A stretch of DNA of 64,000 bases, taken from positions 62,001 through 126,000 of the forward strand of contig CAXBMQ010000009.1 of the NCBI GenBank assembly GCA_963977005.1. The letters run 5' to 3'. The notes below the pieces were generated by a model. The model did no database searches. It was not told where the DNA came from and saw nothing but the letters and a program-made list of their open reading frames with translations. Shown one piece after another: positions 17,109 through 25,915 of the stretch; within the stretch, counting starts at the first letter, position 1; every line of letters begins with the position of its first letter. Made by a program: the position numbers and the translations under genes. The stretch comes from CAXBCP01 sp963977005 (lineage in GTDB: Bacteria; Pseudomonadota; Alphaproteobacteria; MPNO01; UBA830).

Positions 17109-18473
17109 ATGGCTGCACCACCGGCAGGTAAATCCGAACCGATTACCGACTATCGGCAACTCGCCGAACATCTCGAAGAAGGCTGCAAGCCCGAAGCGGA
17201 CTGGCGGATCGGCACCGAACACGAAAAATTCGTCTTCAAGCTGGATACGCTTGAACCCGTGCCGTACGAGGGGCCGTGGGGCATCGGCAGGTTTCTCGAA
17301 GGCCTTCAGCGTTTCGGCTGGCAGCCCGTCATGGAGAACGGCAATGCCATCGCCTTGACGACCGGCGACTGCAATATTTCGTTGGAGCCCGGCGGGCAGC
17401 TGGAACTGTCCGGCGCGCCGCTCGAGAACATCCACCAGACCTGCGATGAAGTTCACACCCACCTGGCGCAGGTCAAAGAAGTCGCCGGCGAACTGGGTGT
17501 CGGCCTGGTCGGTGCCGGGTTCATCCCCAAATGGAAACGCGAAGATATCCCGTGGATGCCCAAGGGGCGCTACAAGATCATGCGCGATTACATGCCTAAG
17601 AAAGGCGGGCTCGGGCTGGACATGATGCTGCGGTCCTGCACGGTGCAGGTGAACCTCGATTTCGGATCCGAAGCCGATATGGTCGAGAAATTCCGTGTCT
17701 CCATGGCGCTGCAGCCGGTGGCGACGGCGCTGTTTGCGAATTCGCCGTTCACCGAAGGAAAACCCAATGGCTGGCAGTCGTTCCGCAGCCACATCTGGGA
17801 AGATACCGACCCCGACCGTTCCGGCGTTCTGCCGTTCGTGTTCGACGGCGATATGGGGTTTCAGCGCTATGTCGAATATGCGCTCGATGTGCCGATGTAT
17901 TTCGTCTATCGCGACGGCGAATATATCGATGTGGCGGGCCAGTCTTTCCGCGATTTTCTGAAAGGCGAACTGCCGGGCCGGCCGGGTGAGATCGCGACCA
18001 TGAGCGACTGGTCGGACCACCTGACCACGATTTTCCCCGAAGTGCGGTTGAAAAAATTCCTCGAGATGCGTGGTGCGGACAGCGGACCCTGGGGCCGGCT
18101 GTGCGCCCTGTCCGCGCTGTGGACCGGCCTGCTTTACGATTCCGACAGTCAAAGCGCAGCGTGGGATCTTGTGAGGAACTGGACGCTCGAAGACCATCTC
18201 TATCTGCGACAGGCCGCCCCGAAGACGGCGATGGGCACCGTATTTCAGGGGCGGACTATGGCCGACCTCGCGAAAGACGTGCTGGAAATCGCGGATGCCG
18301 GCCTCAAACGCCGCGGTATCCCGGACAAGAACGGCGAAGACGAAAGCAGCTTCCTCGCGCCGCTGCACGCGATCGCCGAGCGTGGATATTCGCCCGCCGA
18401 AAAACAGCTCCGCAAGTACGAGAACGACTGGAATAAAAGCGTCGATCCCCTATATGTGGAATATGCGTACTGA
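17109..18473 (+). CDS. gshA: Glutamate--cysteine ligase, plant/alphaproteobacterial type
   Basis: Catalyses ATP-dependent gamma-glutamylcysteine formation, the first step of glutathione synthesis. The 454-residue length fits the GCS2-type class of alphaproteobacteria and plants. Recognisable blocks: DWRIGTEHEKFVFKLDTLEPVPYEG near residue 35, ALTTGDCNISLEPGGQLELSGAPLENIH for substrate and metal binding, and MMLRSCTVQVNLDF. The ATG at 17109 follows the tandem repeat. Its last 11 bp overlap the start of an exported EF-hand protein. Confidence 0.95.
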   Translation: MAAPPAGKSEPITDYRQLAEHLEEGCKPEADWRIGTEHEKFVFKLDTLEPVPYEGPWGIGRFLEGLQRFGWQPVMENGNAIALTTGDCNISLEPGGQLELSGAPLENIHQTCDEVHTHLAQVKEVAGELGVGLVGAGFIPKWKREDIPWMPKGRYKIMRDYMPKKGGLGLDMMLRSCTVQVNLDFGSEADMVEKFRVSMALQPVATALFANSPFTEGKPNGWQSFRSHIWEDTDPDRSGVLPFVFDGDMGFQRYVEYALDVPMYFVYRDGEYIDVAGQSFRDFLKGELPGRPGEIATMSDWSDHLTTIFPEVRLKKFLEMRGADSGPWGRLCALSALWTGLLYDSDSQSAAWDLVRNWTLEDHLYLRQAAPKTAMGTVFQGRTMADLAKDVLEIADAGLKRRGIPDKNGEDESSFLAPLHAIAERGYSPAEKQLRKYENDWNKSVDPLYVEYAY

Positions 18474-18945
18474 CTTTGCCTTCCTGGTGATCGGCGCCGT
18501 GGCTTTCGGCGCAACGGCCACCTTTGCGGTCGCGCAGCAGCAACCCAAACCGTTCCCCTGGGAAAAAGGCGCGGACAGGTTTTTTGGACGGACGATTCCG
18601 AAGGTCGAGAATCCCATCGACAAGCGCATTAACGAGGGCCTGAAATCGATCGGCCTGCCGAACCAGCCAGAGCTCGATGTGACCCGCGATGCGAATCCGC
18701 TGCCAGAACCGCCCGGTCTGTCCGAGACGGTGATCCCGAAGCTCGATCAGAATCACGACGGTGCTATCAGCCGCCAGGAATACATGCTCAAACGACAGCG
18801 TCCCACCACGGCGGGCAGTCAGGGCACTGCTATCCAGGTGCGCCGTTTCGAACGGCTGAATTCACGGTTCCGATCGGCCGATCGCAACCGTGACGGAAAG
18901 CTGTCGGGGCCTGAGATAGACGCGATGAAAGGGCGGCGTTTCTAG
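18463..18945 (+). CDS. Exported EF-hand calcium-binding protein
   Basis: A 160-residue protein with a signal peptide (LVIGAVAFGATATFAVAQ) and two canonical EF-hand loops, D95-QNHDGAISRQ-E106 and D140-RNRDGKLSGP-E151, each with D/N at positions 1, 3, 5 and Glu at 12. It therefore should bind Ca2+ outside the cytoplasm. The start ATG lies inside the gshA 3' end (11-bp overlap, different frame), so translation is probably coupled to gshA. The longer open frame upstream merely shadows gshA. Function beyond Ca2+ binding is unknown. Confidence 0.85.
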   Translation: MRTDFAFLVIGAVAFGATATFAVAQQQPKPFPWEKGADRFFGRTIPKVENPIDKRINEGLKSIGLPNQPELDVTRDANPLPEPPGLSETVIPKLDQNHDGAISRQEYMLKRQRPTTAGSQGTAIQVRRFERLNSRFRSADRNRDGKLSGPEIDAMKGRRF

Positions 18946-18957
18946 GCGGCGCCCGCT

Positions 18958-20391
18958 TCAGGCCGCGGTACCGCCGACCGTCAGGTTTTCGATCATCAGC
19001 GTTGGCTGGCCGACCCCTACCGGCACACCCTGGCCGTCCTTGCCGCAGGTACCGACGCCGGGATCCAGTTCCATGTCATTGCCGATCATCTTGACCCGCG
19101 TCAGGACATCCGGGCCGTTGCCGATCAGGGTCGCCCCCTTGACCGGGGCGCCGATTTTTCCGTCTTCGACCAGATAGGCTTCCGAGGCCGAGAACACGAA
19201 CTTGCCCGAGGTAATGTCGACCTGGCCGCCGCCGAAATTCACCGCGTAGAGACCTTTTTTTACGGATTTGAGAATTTCTTCCGGGTCCCTGTCGCCGGCG
19301 TGCATATAGGTGTTGGTCATCCGCGGCATTGGCGCATGGGCAAAGCTCTCCCGCCTGCCATTGCCCGTCGGCGCCATCCCCATCAACCGGGCGTTCAGCC
19401 GATCCTGCATGTAACCGGTCAGGATGCCGTCCTCGATCAGGACGGTGCTTGACGTCGGCGTTCCTTCGTCGTCGATTGCCAGCGATCCGCGGCGGTCGTT
19501 CAGCGTCCCGTCATCGACGACGGTCACGCCCGGCGACGCGACGCGTTCGCCCATCAGCCCCGCAAAGGCGCTGGTTTTCTTGCGGTTGAAATCGCCTTCG
19601 AGCCCGTGACCGATAGCTTCGTGCAGCAGGATTCCGGGCCAGCCGGGGCCGAGGATCACATCCATTTCGCCGGCAGGCGCCGGCACCGAGTCCAGGTTCA
19701 CCAGTGCCTGGCGGTAGGCTTCGTCGATCTGTGCCCGCCACGCATCGGGCTCGATATAGGATGCATAACCGGTGCGGCCGCCCGTGCCGTGGCTGCCGGC
19801 TTCCATACGGTCGCCGTCGGCGCACACGACCGATACGTTGACCCGCACCAGTGGGCGGATATCGCCGCGCCGGTCGCCGTCGGCCCGGATGATCTGGACA
19901 GCCTGCCATTCGCCCGAAATCGAGGCGGAAAACTGGACCACGCGCGAATCGAGGCCGCGCGCATAGGCGTTCATGTCTTCGAGCAGTTTGACCTTTTGCG
20001 CGAATTCGAATTCGCCGAGCGGGTTGGTATCCGTATAGAGCGTCGCGTTGGTCCGTTGCGGACTGATATCGATTGTCCCGTCATGCCCGGCGCGCACGGC
20101 GCTGACGGTCTCTGCGGCGCGTTTGATGGCGGCTTCCGACAGTTCGGACGCATGCGCGTAGCCGGTGGCTTCGCCCGATACGCTTCGCAGCCCGAAGCCC
20201 TGCGTCGTGTCGAAAGACGCGCTTTTGAGCCGACCGTCATCGAACCCGAGGCCTTCGGACTGGCAGTATTCGAGGAACAGCTCGCCGTCATCCGCGCCGT
20301 CGAGGGCCGTCGCCACATCCGATTCGATTCGGCTGCGGTCCATCCCTGTGCGCTCGAAGAACAATTCGTCAGTACTGCTGGTATCGGTCAT
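18958..20391 (-). CDS. tldD: Metalloprotease TldD
   Basis: TldD forms a heterodimeric Zn protease with TldE/PmbA that unwinds and cleaves unfolded peptides, and matures some modified peptides and antitoxins. The metal motif is HEAIGHGLEGDFNRK (HExxxH). The start at MTDTSSTDEL (20391) gives 477 residues, near the E. coli length; the open frame extends 19 residues further without family similarity. No tldE/pmbA is adjacent. It converges with the EF-hand gene. Confidence 0.96.
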   Translation of the reverse strand: MTDTSSTDELFFERTGMDRSRIESDVATALDGADDGELFLEYCQSEGLGFDDGRLKSASFDTTQGFGLRSVSGEATGYAHASELSEAAIKRAAETVSAVRAGHDGTIDISPQRTNATLYTDTNPLGEFEFAQKVKLLEDMNAYARGLDSRVVQFSASISGEWQAVQIIRADGDRRGDIRPLVRVNVSVVCADGDRMEAGSHGTGGRTGYASYIEPDAWRAQIDEAYRQALVNLDSVPAPAGEMDVILGPGWPGILLHEAIGHGLEGDFNRKKTSAFAGLMGERVASPGVTVVDDGTLNDRRGSLAIDDEGTPTSSTVLIEDGILTGYMQDRLNARLMGMAPTGNGRRESFAHAPMPRMTNTYMHAGDRDPEEILKSVKKGLYAVNFGGGQVDITSGKFVFSASEAYLVEDGKIGAPVKGATLIGNGPDVLTRVKMIGNDMELDPGVGTCGKDGQGVPVGVGQPTLMIENLTVGGTAA

Positions 20392-20839
20392 GTCGGGCTT
20401 TCGGTGCGGTTGAACCCACAATATGGGACGTTCGTACCCCCGCGTCACCCCCCGGTTACGCGCCGCGGAAATTTAAGCCGTATTCCCGCAAATCTGGGCG
20501 TTTTCGGCGAGATTCTGCGACATTAGGTCGCGAGATCGCGCCTCCGGGCCCTCTTTGTGGTGTGGTGCCCCAAAAATTGCCGGTTTTCCGCGGCTTGTAT
20601 CCAGGGCCGTGAAAATGGCGGCCGAATTGTGCGACAATGCGACCTTCTTGTTAAACCCTTGTGGGATAGAGTAGTTTCCCAAAGTTGGAGGGGGCTCTGG
20701 CGGTCGGAGATATGTTTGAGCGATAACCGGCGCCTTGCCCGATCTATCTACGACCTCCCGCGCAAATTAACCTTGTGTTAACCATGTGCGGGCAGAGCAG
20801 GACCTTTAAATATGCCGACTTCATCAGAACGGATCTCAC
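20392..20839. other. Divergent intergenic region tldD / coxB
   Basis: A 448-bp gap. No convincing coding frame (short frames such as 20557-20781 lack codon bias and a ribosome site). It holds the promoters of tldD and of the oxidase operon, and a perfect CtrA-type box near its right end. The rest shows nothing distinctive. Confidence 0.5.
20767..20785 (+). promoter_or_regulatory. CtrA-type box TTAA-N7-TTAACCAT upstream of coxB
   Basis: TTAA-CCTTGTG-TTAACCAT matches the full CtrA consensus (TTAA-N7-TTAA) and the half-site TTAACCAT. It ends 54 bp before the coxB ATG. Sequence match only; binding is inferred. Confidence 0.6.
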
Positions 20840-21685
20840 ATGATGCCGATTGCAGTTAGAATTTTCCGCTTCTTCGCGATGCTTGGAACGCTGGCCCTGC
20901 CGGGCGCCGCGCTCGCAGCGCAGCCCCGGCCGTGGCAAACCGGCTTCCAGGATGCCGCCACGCCCCTGATGGAGCAGGTCACCAGTTTTCACACCCTGCT
21001 GCTGGTCATTATCACAGCAATCACGATCTTCGTGCTTCTGCTGTTGGTCTGGGTCGTCGTCAAATACAACGCGAAGGCGAACCCGACGCCCAGCAAGACC
21101 ACGCACAATACGATGATCGAAGTCCTCTGGACCGTCATCCCCGTTGTCATCCTGGTGGTTATCGCGGTGCCGTCCTTCAAGCTGCTGTATTATTCCGATG
21201 TCATTCCGAAAGCCGACATGACGATCAAGGCGACAGGACACCAGTGGTACTGGAACTACGAATATCCGGACCACGGCAAGTTTTCGTTCGACGCGAACAT
21301 GGTCGCAACCGAGGATCTGAAGCCCGGCCAGCCCCGTTTGCTCGAAACCGATAACCGTATTGTCGTTCCCGTCGGCACCGTCGTTCGCGTTCAGGTAACC
21401 GCGGGCGATGTGATCCATTCCTGGGCGATGCCCGCCTTCGGCGTAAAGACCGACGCGGTTCCAGGTCGTCTGAACGAAACCTGGTTCGGACCGGTCAAGC
21501 AGGAAGGCGTTTATTACGGCCAGTGCTCCGAACTTTGCGGCATCCGGCACGGCTTTATGCCGATTGCCGTCGAAGTCGTGTCGAAAGAGAAGTTCGATGC
21601 CTGGGTCGAAATGGCGAAAAAGGAATTCGCCGCCAATGATGACGTGCCGGCAACACGCATGCTTGCACAGAACGCAACGAAATAG
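20840..21685 (+). CDS. coxB: Cytochrome c oxidase subunit II
   Basis: The CuA-carrying subunit of the aa3-type terminal oxidase, accepting electrons from cytochrome c. A signal peptide (LALPGAALAA) is followed by two membrane helices (LLLVIITAITIFVLLLLVWVVV; VIPVVILVVIAVPSFKLL). The periplasmic cupredoxin has the aromatic patch GHQWYWNYEYP and the CuA ligands in YGQCSELCGIRHGFMPI. It has 281 residues. Two ATGs in tandem start the gene. First gene of the oxidase operon. Confidence 0.97.
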   Translation: MMPIAVRIFRFFAMLGTLALPGAALAAQPRPWQTGFQDAATPLMEQVTSFHTLLLVIITAITIFVLLLLVWVVVKYNAKANPTPSKTTHNTMIEVLWTVIPVVILVVIAVPSFKLLYYSDVIPKADMTIKATGHQWYWNYEYPDHGKFSFDANMVATEDLKPGQPRLLETDNRIVVPVGTVVRVQVTAGDVIHSWAMPAFGVKTDAVPGRLNETWFGPVKQEGVYYGQCSELCGIRHGFMPIAVEVVSKEKFDAWVEMAKKEFAANDDVPATRMLAQNATK

Positions 21686-21702
21686 GGTCGAGGGATTTAA
21701 TC

Positions 21703-23325
21703 ATGGCTGACGCACACGCAACCCACGATCATCACGACCACCACCCCACGGGCTGGCGGCGTTACGTTTATTCGACCAACCACAAGGACATCGGCACGAT
21801 GTACCTGATCTTCGCGATTGTCGCGGGGGTCATCGGCGGTGCCATGTCGGTCGTCTTCCGGATGGAACTGGCCGCGCCCGGCGACGGTATTCTGGGCGGC
21901 GATTATCACATGTTCAACGTGCTCATCACGGCGCATGGCCTGATCATGATCTTTTTCATGGTGATGCCGGCAATGATTGGCGGCTTCGGCAACTGGATTG
22001 TGCCGCTGATGATCGGCGCGCCGGATATGGCGTTCCCGCGCATGAACAATATCAGCTTCTGGCTGCTTGTTCCGGCCTTCCTGCTGCTCCTGGCGTCACC
22101 CTTCGTCGGCGGACCGCCCGGCGGTGACGGCGTTGGCGGCGGCTGGACAATCTATCCGCCGTTGTCTTCGAAGACGGGTCAGCCCGGCCCTGCGATGGAT
22201 CTCGCCATCCTGGCGCTTCATCTCGCCGGTGCGTCCTCGATCCTGGGCGCGGCCAACTTCATCACGACTATCTTCAACATGCGTGCGCCGGGGATGACCC
22301 TGCACAAGATGCCGCTGTTCGTCTGGTCGATCCTGGTCACCGCGTTCCTGCTGCTGCTGTCGCTGCCGGTTCTCGCGGGCGCCATCACGATGCTGCTGAC
22401 CGATCGCAATTTCGGAACCGCCTTCTTCGAAGCATCCCAGGGCGGCGATCCGATCCTGTTCCAGCATCTGTTCTGGTTCTTCGGTCATCCTGAGGTGTAC
22501 ATCCTGATCCTGCCCGGCTTCGGCATCATCAGCCAGGTCGTGTCGACGTTCTCGCGCAAGCCCGTCTTCGGCTATCTGGGCATGGCCTACGCCATGGTCT
22601 CGATCGGCGTGGTCGGTTTCATCGTGTGGGCGCATCACATGTTCACGGTGGGTATGAGCGTCGATACCAAGGCGTATTTCACCGCAGCCACGATGGTGAT
22701 CGCGGTGCCGACAGGCATCAAGATCTTCAGCTGGATCGCGACGATGTGGGGCGGTTCGCTGCGCTTCACGACGCCGATGATCTGGGCTATCGGGTTCATC
22801 TTCCTGTTTACGGTCGGTGGCGTCACCGGCGTTGTGCTGGCGAATGCGGGCGTCGATCATTCGATGCATGACACCTATTACGTGGTCGCGCATTTCCATT
22901 ACGTTCTGTCGCTTGGCGCCGTGTTCGCCATCTTCTCGGGTTTCTATTACTGGTTCCCCAAGATGAGCGGCCGGATGATCAGCGAAGGTCTCGGCAAGCT
23001 GCATTTCTGGATCACGTTTATCGGCGTTAACCTGACGTTCTTCCCGATGCATTTCGTTGGGCTGGCGGGCATGCCGCGGCGTATTCCGGATTATCCCGAT
23101 GCCTATGCCGGTTGGAACGAGATTGCCAGTTACGGGTCCTATGTCAGCGCGTTCGGCGTCCTGATCTTCCTGTTCGCCCTGTTGAAGGCGTTCACGTCGG
23201 GCGCCAAAGCGGCGGACAATCCGTGGGGCGAAGGCGCCAACACGCTGGAATGGACCCTGCCGTCTCCGCCGGCCTTCCATTCGTTCGACGAACTGCCGGA
23301 AATCAAGGATGAGGGTGCCCACTAG
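21703..23325 (+). CDS. coxA: Cytochrome c oxidase subunit I
   Basis: The catalytic subunit with heme a, heme a3 and CuB, reducing O2 to water and pumping protons. A 540-residue protein with 12 predicted helices. The heme ligand is in the first helices (AHGLIMIFFMVMPAMIGGFG), the CuB His-Tyr pair in WFFGHPEVYILILPGFG, CuB histidines in FIVWAHHMFTVGM, and heme ligands in YYVVAHFHYVLSLG. It follows coxB by 17 bp. Confidence 0.98.
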   Translation: MADAHATHDHHDHHPTGWRRYVYSTNHKDIGTMYLIFAIVAGVIGGAMSVVFRMELAAPGDGILGGDYHMFNVLITAHGLIMIFFMVMPAMIGGFGNWIVPLMIGAPDMAFPRMNNISFWLLVPAFLLLLASPFVGGPPGGDGVGGGWTIYPPLSSKTGQPGPAMDLAILALHLAGASSILGAANFITTIFNMRAPGMTLHKMPLFVWSILVTAFLLLLSLPVLAGAITMLLTDRNFGTAFFEASQGGDPILFQHLFWFFGHPEVYILILPGFGIISQVVSTFSRKPVFGYLGMAYAMVSIGVVGFIVWAHHMFTVGMSVDTKAYFTAATMVIAVPTGIKIFSWIATMWGGSLRFTTPMIWAIGFIFLFTVGGVTGVVLANAGVDHSMHDTYYVVAHFHYVLSLGAVFAIFSGFYYWFPKMSGRMISEGLGKLHFWITFIGVNLTFFPMHFVGLAGMPRRIPDYPDAYAGWNEIASYGSYVSAFGVLIFLFALLKAFTSGAKAADNPWGEGANTLEWTLPSPPAFHSFDELPEIKDEGAH

Positions 23326-23333
23326 GGCCTGAT

Positions 23334-24278
23334 ATGACCGACCGGCCAATCAACGTGACTGGCGGCGCTGCCGCCACATCCCCGCCGCTGCACGATGCAG
23401 CGGTGAAGGATTTCGTCGCGCTGTTGAAGCCGCGTGTCATGTCGCTGGTGGTGTTTACCGGCTTTGCCGGGATGATGGTTGCCCCGGGCAGCATTCATCC
23501 CTTCATCGCGGCCATTGCCATCCTGTGTACGGCGATTGCGACCGGCGCGTCCGGCGCCATCAATATGTGGTTCGAGCGCGATCTCGACGCCAAGATGGAG
23601 CGGACGAAAAACCGTCCTCTGCCCGGTGGGCGGATGGCGCCGGAAGCAGCGCTTACCTTTGGCTGCGTGCTTGCCGGCGGCTCGGTCATGGTGATGGGGC
23701 TCGGCGTCAACTGGGCGGCGGCCGCATTGCTGGCGCTGGCGATCGGTTTCTATGTTTTCGTCTACACGATCTGGCTGAAACGCCGGACCCCGCAGAATAT
23801 CGTGATCGGCGGTGCCGCGGGAGCGTTTCCGCCCATGATTGGCTGGGCCGCCGTGACAGGCGATGTCAGCCTCGGCGGGATTGCCCTGTTTGCCCTTATT
23901 TTCATGTGGACACCGCCGCATTTCTGGGCGCTCGCCCTCTACAAATGCGACGATTACCAGAAAGCGGGCGTCCCGATGCTGCCGGTCGTGTCCGGGGTGG
24001 CCGAAACCAAAAAGCAGATCCTGCTCTATACGGTTCTGTTATTGCCGGTATCGCTGATCCCCTGGTGGGTTGGCACGGCAAGTGCCGTCTGGGGAGCCCT
24101 GGCGGCGGCGTTCGGCCTTGCCTTTATCGGCTTTGCGGTAAAGGTGTGGTTCGACGAGACGGATCGCGCACCCCGTCAGATGTTCCGTTTCTCGCTGCTT
24201 TATCTCTCGGTACTGTTTGCGGCGCTGATTGTGGACAGCCTTGTCGCCCGGTTTATTGCCCCGGTTGCGGGAGGCTGA
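23334..24278 (+). CDS. ctaB: Protoheme IX farnesyltransferase (heme O synthase)
   Basis: A UbiA-family membrane enzyme converting heme B to heme O, the precursor of heme A for subunit I. The substrate motif NMWFERDLDAKMERTKNRPLP is the expected Asp-rich loop, and a second loop contains ALYKCDDYQKAGVPMLP. It has 314 residues and about nine helices. It begins 8 bp after coxA, within the oxidase operon. Confidence 0.96.
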   Translation: MTDRPINVTGGAAATSPPLHDAAVKDFVALLKPRVMSLVVFTGFAGMMVAPGSIHPFIAAIAILCTAIATGASGAINMWFERDLDAKMERTKNRPLPGGRMAPEAALTFGCVLAGGSVMVMGLGVNWAAAALLALAIGFYVFVYTIWLKRRTPQNIVIGGAAGAFPPMIGWAAVTGDVSLGGIALFALIFMWTPPHFWALALYKCDDYQKAGVPMLPVVSGVAETKKQILLYTVLLLPVSLIPWWVGTASAVWGALAAAFGLAFIGFAVKVWFDETDRAPRQMFRFSLLYLSVLFAALIVDSLVARFIAPVAGG

Positions 24279-24280
24279 CA

Positions 24281-24418
24281 GTGGAAGAGAAGAACGCCGA
24301 CGATCTCAAGCGCAAGCAGCGCAGCCGCAACATTGCACTGGCGGTGGCGATCTTTGCCCTCGCCGGATTGTTCTATGTGTTGTCGATCGTCCGCATGTCG
24401 GGCGGGAGCGGCAGCTGA
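24281..24418 (+). CDS. Small single-helix membrane protein of the oxidase operon
   Basis: A 45-residue protein from a GTG start, with GGGAGG 6 nt upstream and 2 bp after the ctaB stop. It has a charged N-terminus (EEKNADDLKRKQRSRN) and one membrane helix (IALAVAIFALAGLFYVLSIV). A small protein at this place, between ctaB and ctaG, is usual in alphaproteobacterial oxidase operons (sometimes called CoxF); its role is probably assembly-related, by position. Confidence 0.8.
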   Translation: MEEKNADDLKRKQRSRNIALAVAIFALAGLFYVLSIVRMSGGSGS

Positions 24419-24419
24419 T

Positions 24420-25007
24420 ATGGCGAAGAACCTGACGTACCGCAATCGTCGGCTCGCGTTGATTTCATTCAGCGTAGCAGCGGGTATGGTCGGCGCTTCC
24501 TATGCCGCCGTGCCGCTTTATGAGGTTTTCTGCCAGGTCACCGGTTATGGCGGCACCACCCAGGTCGCGGAAACCGCGCCGGGCGAGGTTCTGGACCGGA
24601 AAATGACCGTGCGTTTCAACGCCGATGTCGGCAAGGCGATGCCATGGCGGTTTGCGCCGGCACAGGACCGGGTCGAGATCAAGGTTGGCGAACAGGCGCT
24701 TGCATTCTATCGCGCGAAAAACATTTCGGGCCGTACCATGACCGGTACGGCGACGTTCAACGTCACCCCCGCCAAGGCCGGCCAGTACTTCAACAAGGTC
24801 GAATGCTTCTGCTTCACCGAGCAGGAATTGAAAGCAGGGGCTGAAATAGATATGCCGGTGACGTTCTTTATCGATCCGGATATCGCCAAAGACCCGAATC
24901 TTGACGACGTTACGACGATTACGCTTTCCTATACTTTTTTCGAGACGGAACCCGATCCCGACCGCACCGTGCGGAAGGTAACGGAGTCCGGCAAAACAGA
25001 CGGCTAA
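24420..25007 (+). CDS. ctaG: Cytochrome c oxidase assembly protein CtaG (Cox11)
   Basis: A membrane-anchored copper chaperone that builds the CuB centre of subunit I. The start MAKNLTYRNRRL lies 1 bp after the preceding stop. There is one N-terminal helix (ALISFSVAAGMVGASYAAVPLYEVFCQ) and the copper-binding motif KVECFCFTEQEL (CFCF). It has 195 residues. YGGTTQVA and the C-terminal ITLSYTFF are family blocks. Confidence 0.96.
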   Translation: MAKNLTYRNRRLALISFSVAAGMVGASYAAVPLYEVFCQVTGYGGTTQVAETAPGEVLDRKMTVRFNADVGKAMPWRFAPAQDRVEIKVGEQALAFYRAKNISGRTMTGTATFNVTPAKAGQYFNKVECFCFTEQELKAGAEIDMPVTFFIDPDIAKDPNLDDVTTITLSYTFFETEPDPDRTVRKVTESGKTDG

Positions 25008-25026
25008 ACAACGGAGCGGCAGCAAA

Positions 25027-25857
25027 ATGGTCCCGCCAGCAGAATCAGGCACCAGCGCCTCAGACTACGACTATCACGGCAACAAGCACCCCTATCACCT
25101 CGTTGATCCGAGCCCGTGGCCGTTCATCGGCTCAATGTCGGCTCTGGTCATGGCGGTCGGTGCCGTCCTCTATATGCAGGAGATCGCCAGCTGGGTGCTT
25201 ATCCTCGGTTTCGTCGGCGTGCTCGGCACAATGGCAGGCTGGTTCTGGGAGGTGATCAAGGAAGCCGAATATCGAGGTTTCCACAACCCGGTCGTTCAGG
25301 TCAGCATGCGCTACGGCATGGCATTGTTCATCGCATCCGAAGTGATGTTCTTTGTCGCGTGGTTCTGGGCGTATTTCAACGCCTCGCTGTTCCCGACCGT
25401 CCAGATCGAGGGCCAGTGGCCGCCGCCCGGCGTGCAGACCTTCGACACATGGGACCTGCCGTTCCTCAATACCCTGATCCTGCTGACATCCGGCATCACG
25501 GTAACCTGGGCGCATCACGCGCTGCGCGAAGGCAACCGGAAGCACTTCATCCAGGGTCTGCTGCTGACGATCTTCCTCGGTATCTGCTTTACCAGCGTAC
25601 AGGCTTTCGAATACAGCCATGCGGCGTTCGGTTTCCGGGACGGCATCTATTCGTCGACCTTCTACATGGCGACGGGCTTCCACGGCTTCCACGTCCTCGT
25701 CGGCACGATCTTCCTGATCGTCTGCTATTTCCGGGCACGGGCCGGGCACTTCAAGGCGGAACATCATTTCGGTTTCGAAGCGGCCGCCTGGTACTGGCAT
25801 TTCGTTGACGTGGTATGGCTGTTCCTGTTCGTCAGCATTTACTGGTGGGGACGCTAA
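25027..25857 (+). CDS. coxC: Cytochrome c oxidase subunit III
   Basis: The third core subunit of aa3 oxidase, with seven predicted helices over 276 residues. Family blocks: YHLVDPSPWPFIGSMSAL at the N-terminus; FIASEVMFFVAWFWAYFNASL; and the C-terminal AAWYWHFVDVVWLFLFVSIYWWG. It is the last oxidase gene before a strong terminator, so the structural operon runs coxB to coxC. Confidence 0.97.
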   Translation: MVPPAESGTSASDYDYHGNKHPYHLVDPSPWPFIGSMSALVMAVGAVLYMQEIASWVLILGFVGVLGTMAGWFWEVIKEAEYRGFHNPVVQVSMRYGMALFIASEVMFFVAWFWAYFNASLFPTVQIEGQWPPPGVQTFDTWDLPFLNTLILLTSGITVTWAHHALREGNRKHFIQGLLLTIFLGICFTSVQAFEYSHAAFGFRDGIYSSTFYMATGFHGFHVLVGTIFLIVCYFRARAGHFKAEHHFGFEAAAWYWHFVDVVWLFLFVSIYWWGR

Positions 25858-25877
25858 CCCCCAGCGTGAACCAAGAC

Positions 25878-25912
25878 CGGCGGGGCGCACAGGTTGTGCC
25901 CCGCCGCTTTTT
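25878..25912 (+). terminator. Intrinsic terminator after coxC
   Basis: A perfect 9-bp stem CGGCGGGGC / GCCCCGCCG with an 11-nt loop, then C and five T. It lies 20 bp after the coxC stop and ends only 3 bp before the probable GTG start of the DUF983 gene. Confidence 0.85.
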
Positions 25913-25915
25913 ATC

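Noticed and set aside
20557..20781. 74-residue open frame in the tldD/coxB gap
   Set aside because: No ribosome site, atypical composition, and it overlaps the CtrA-type box.
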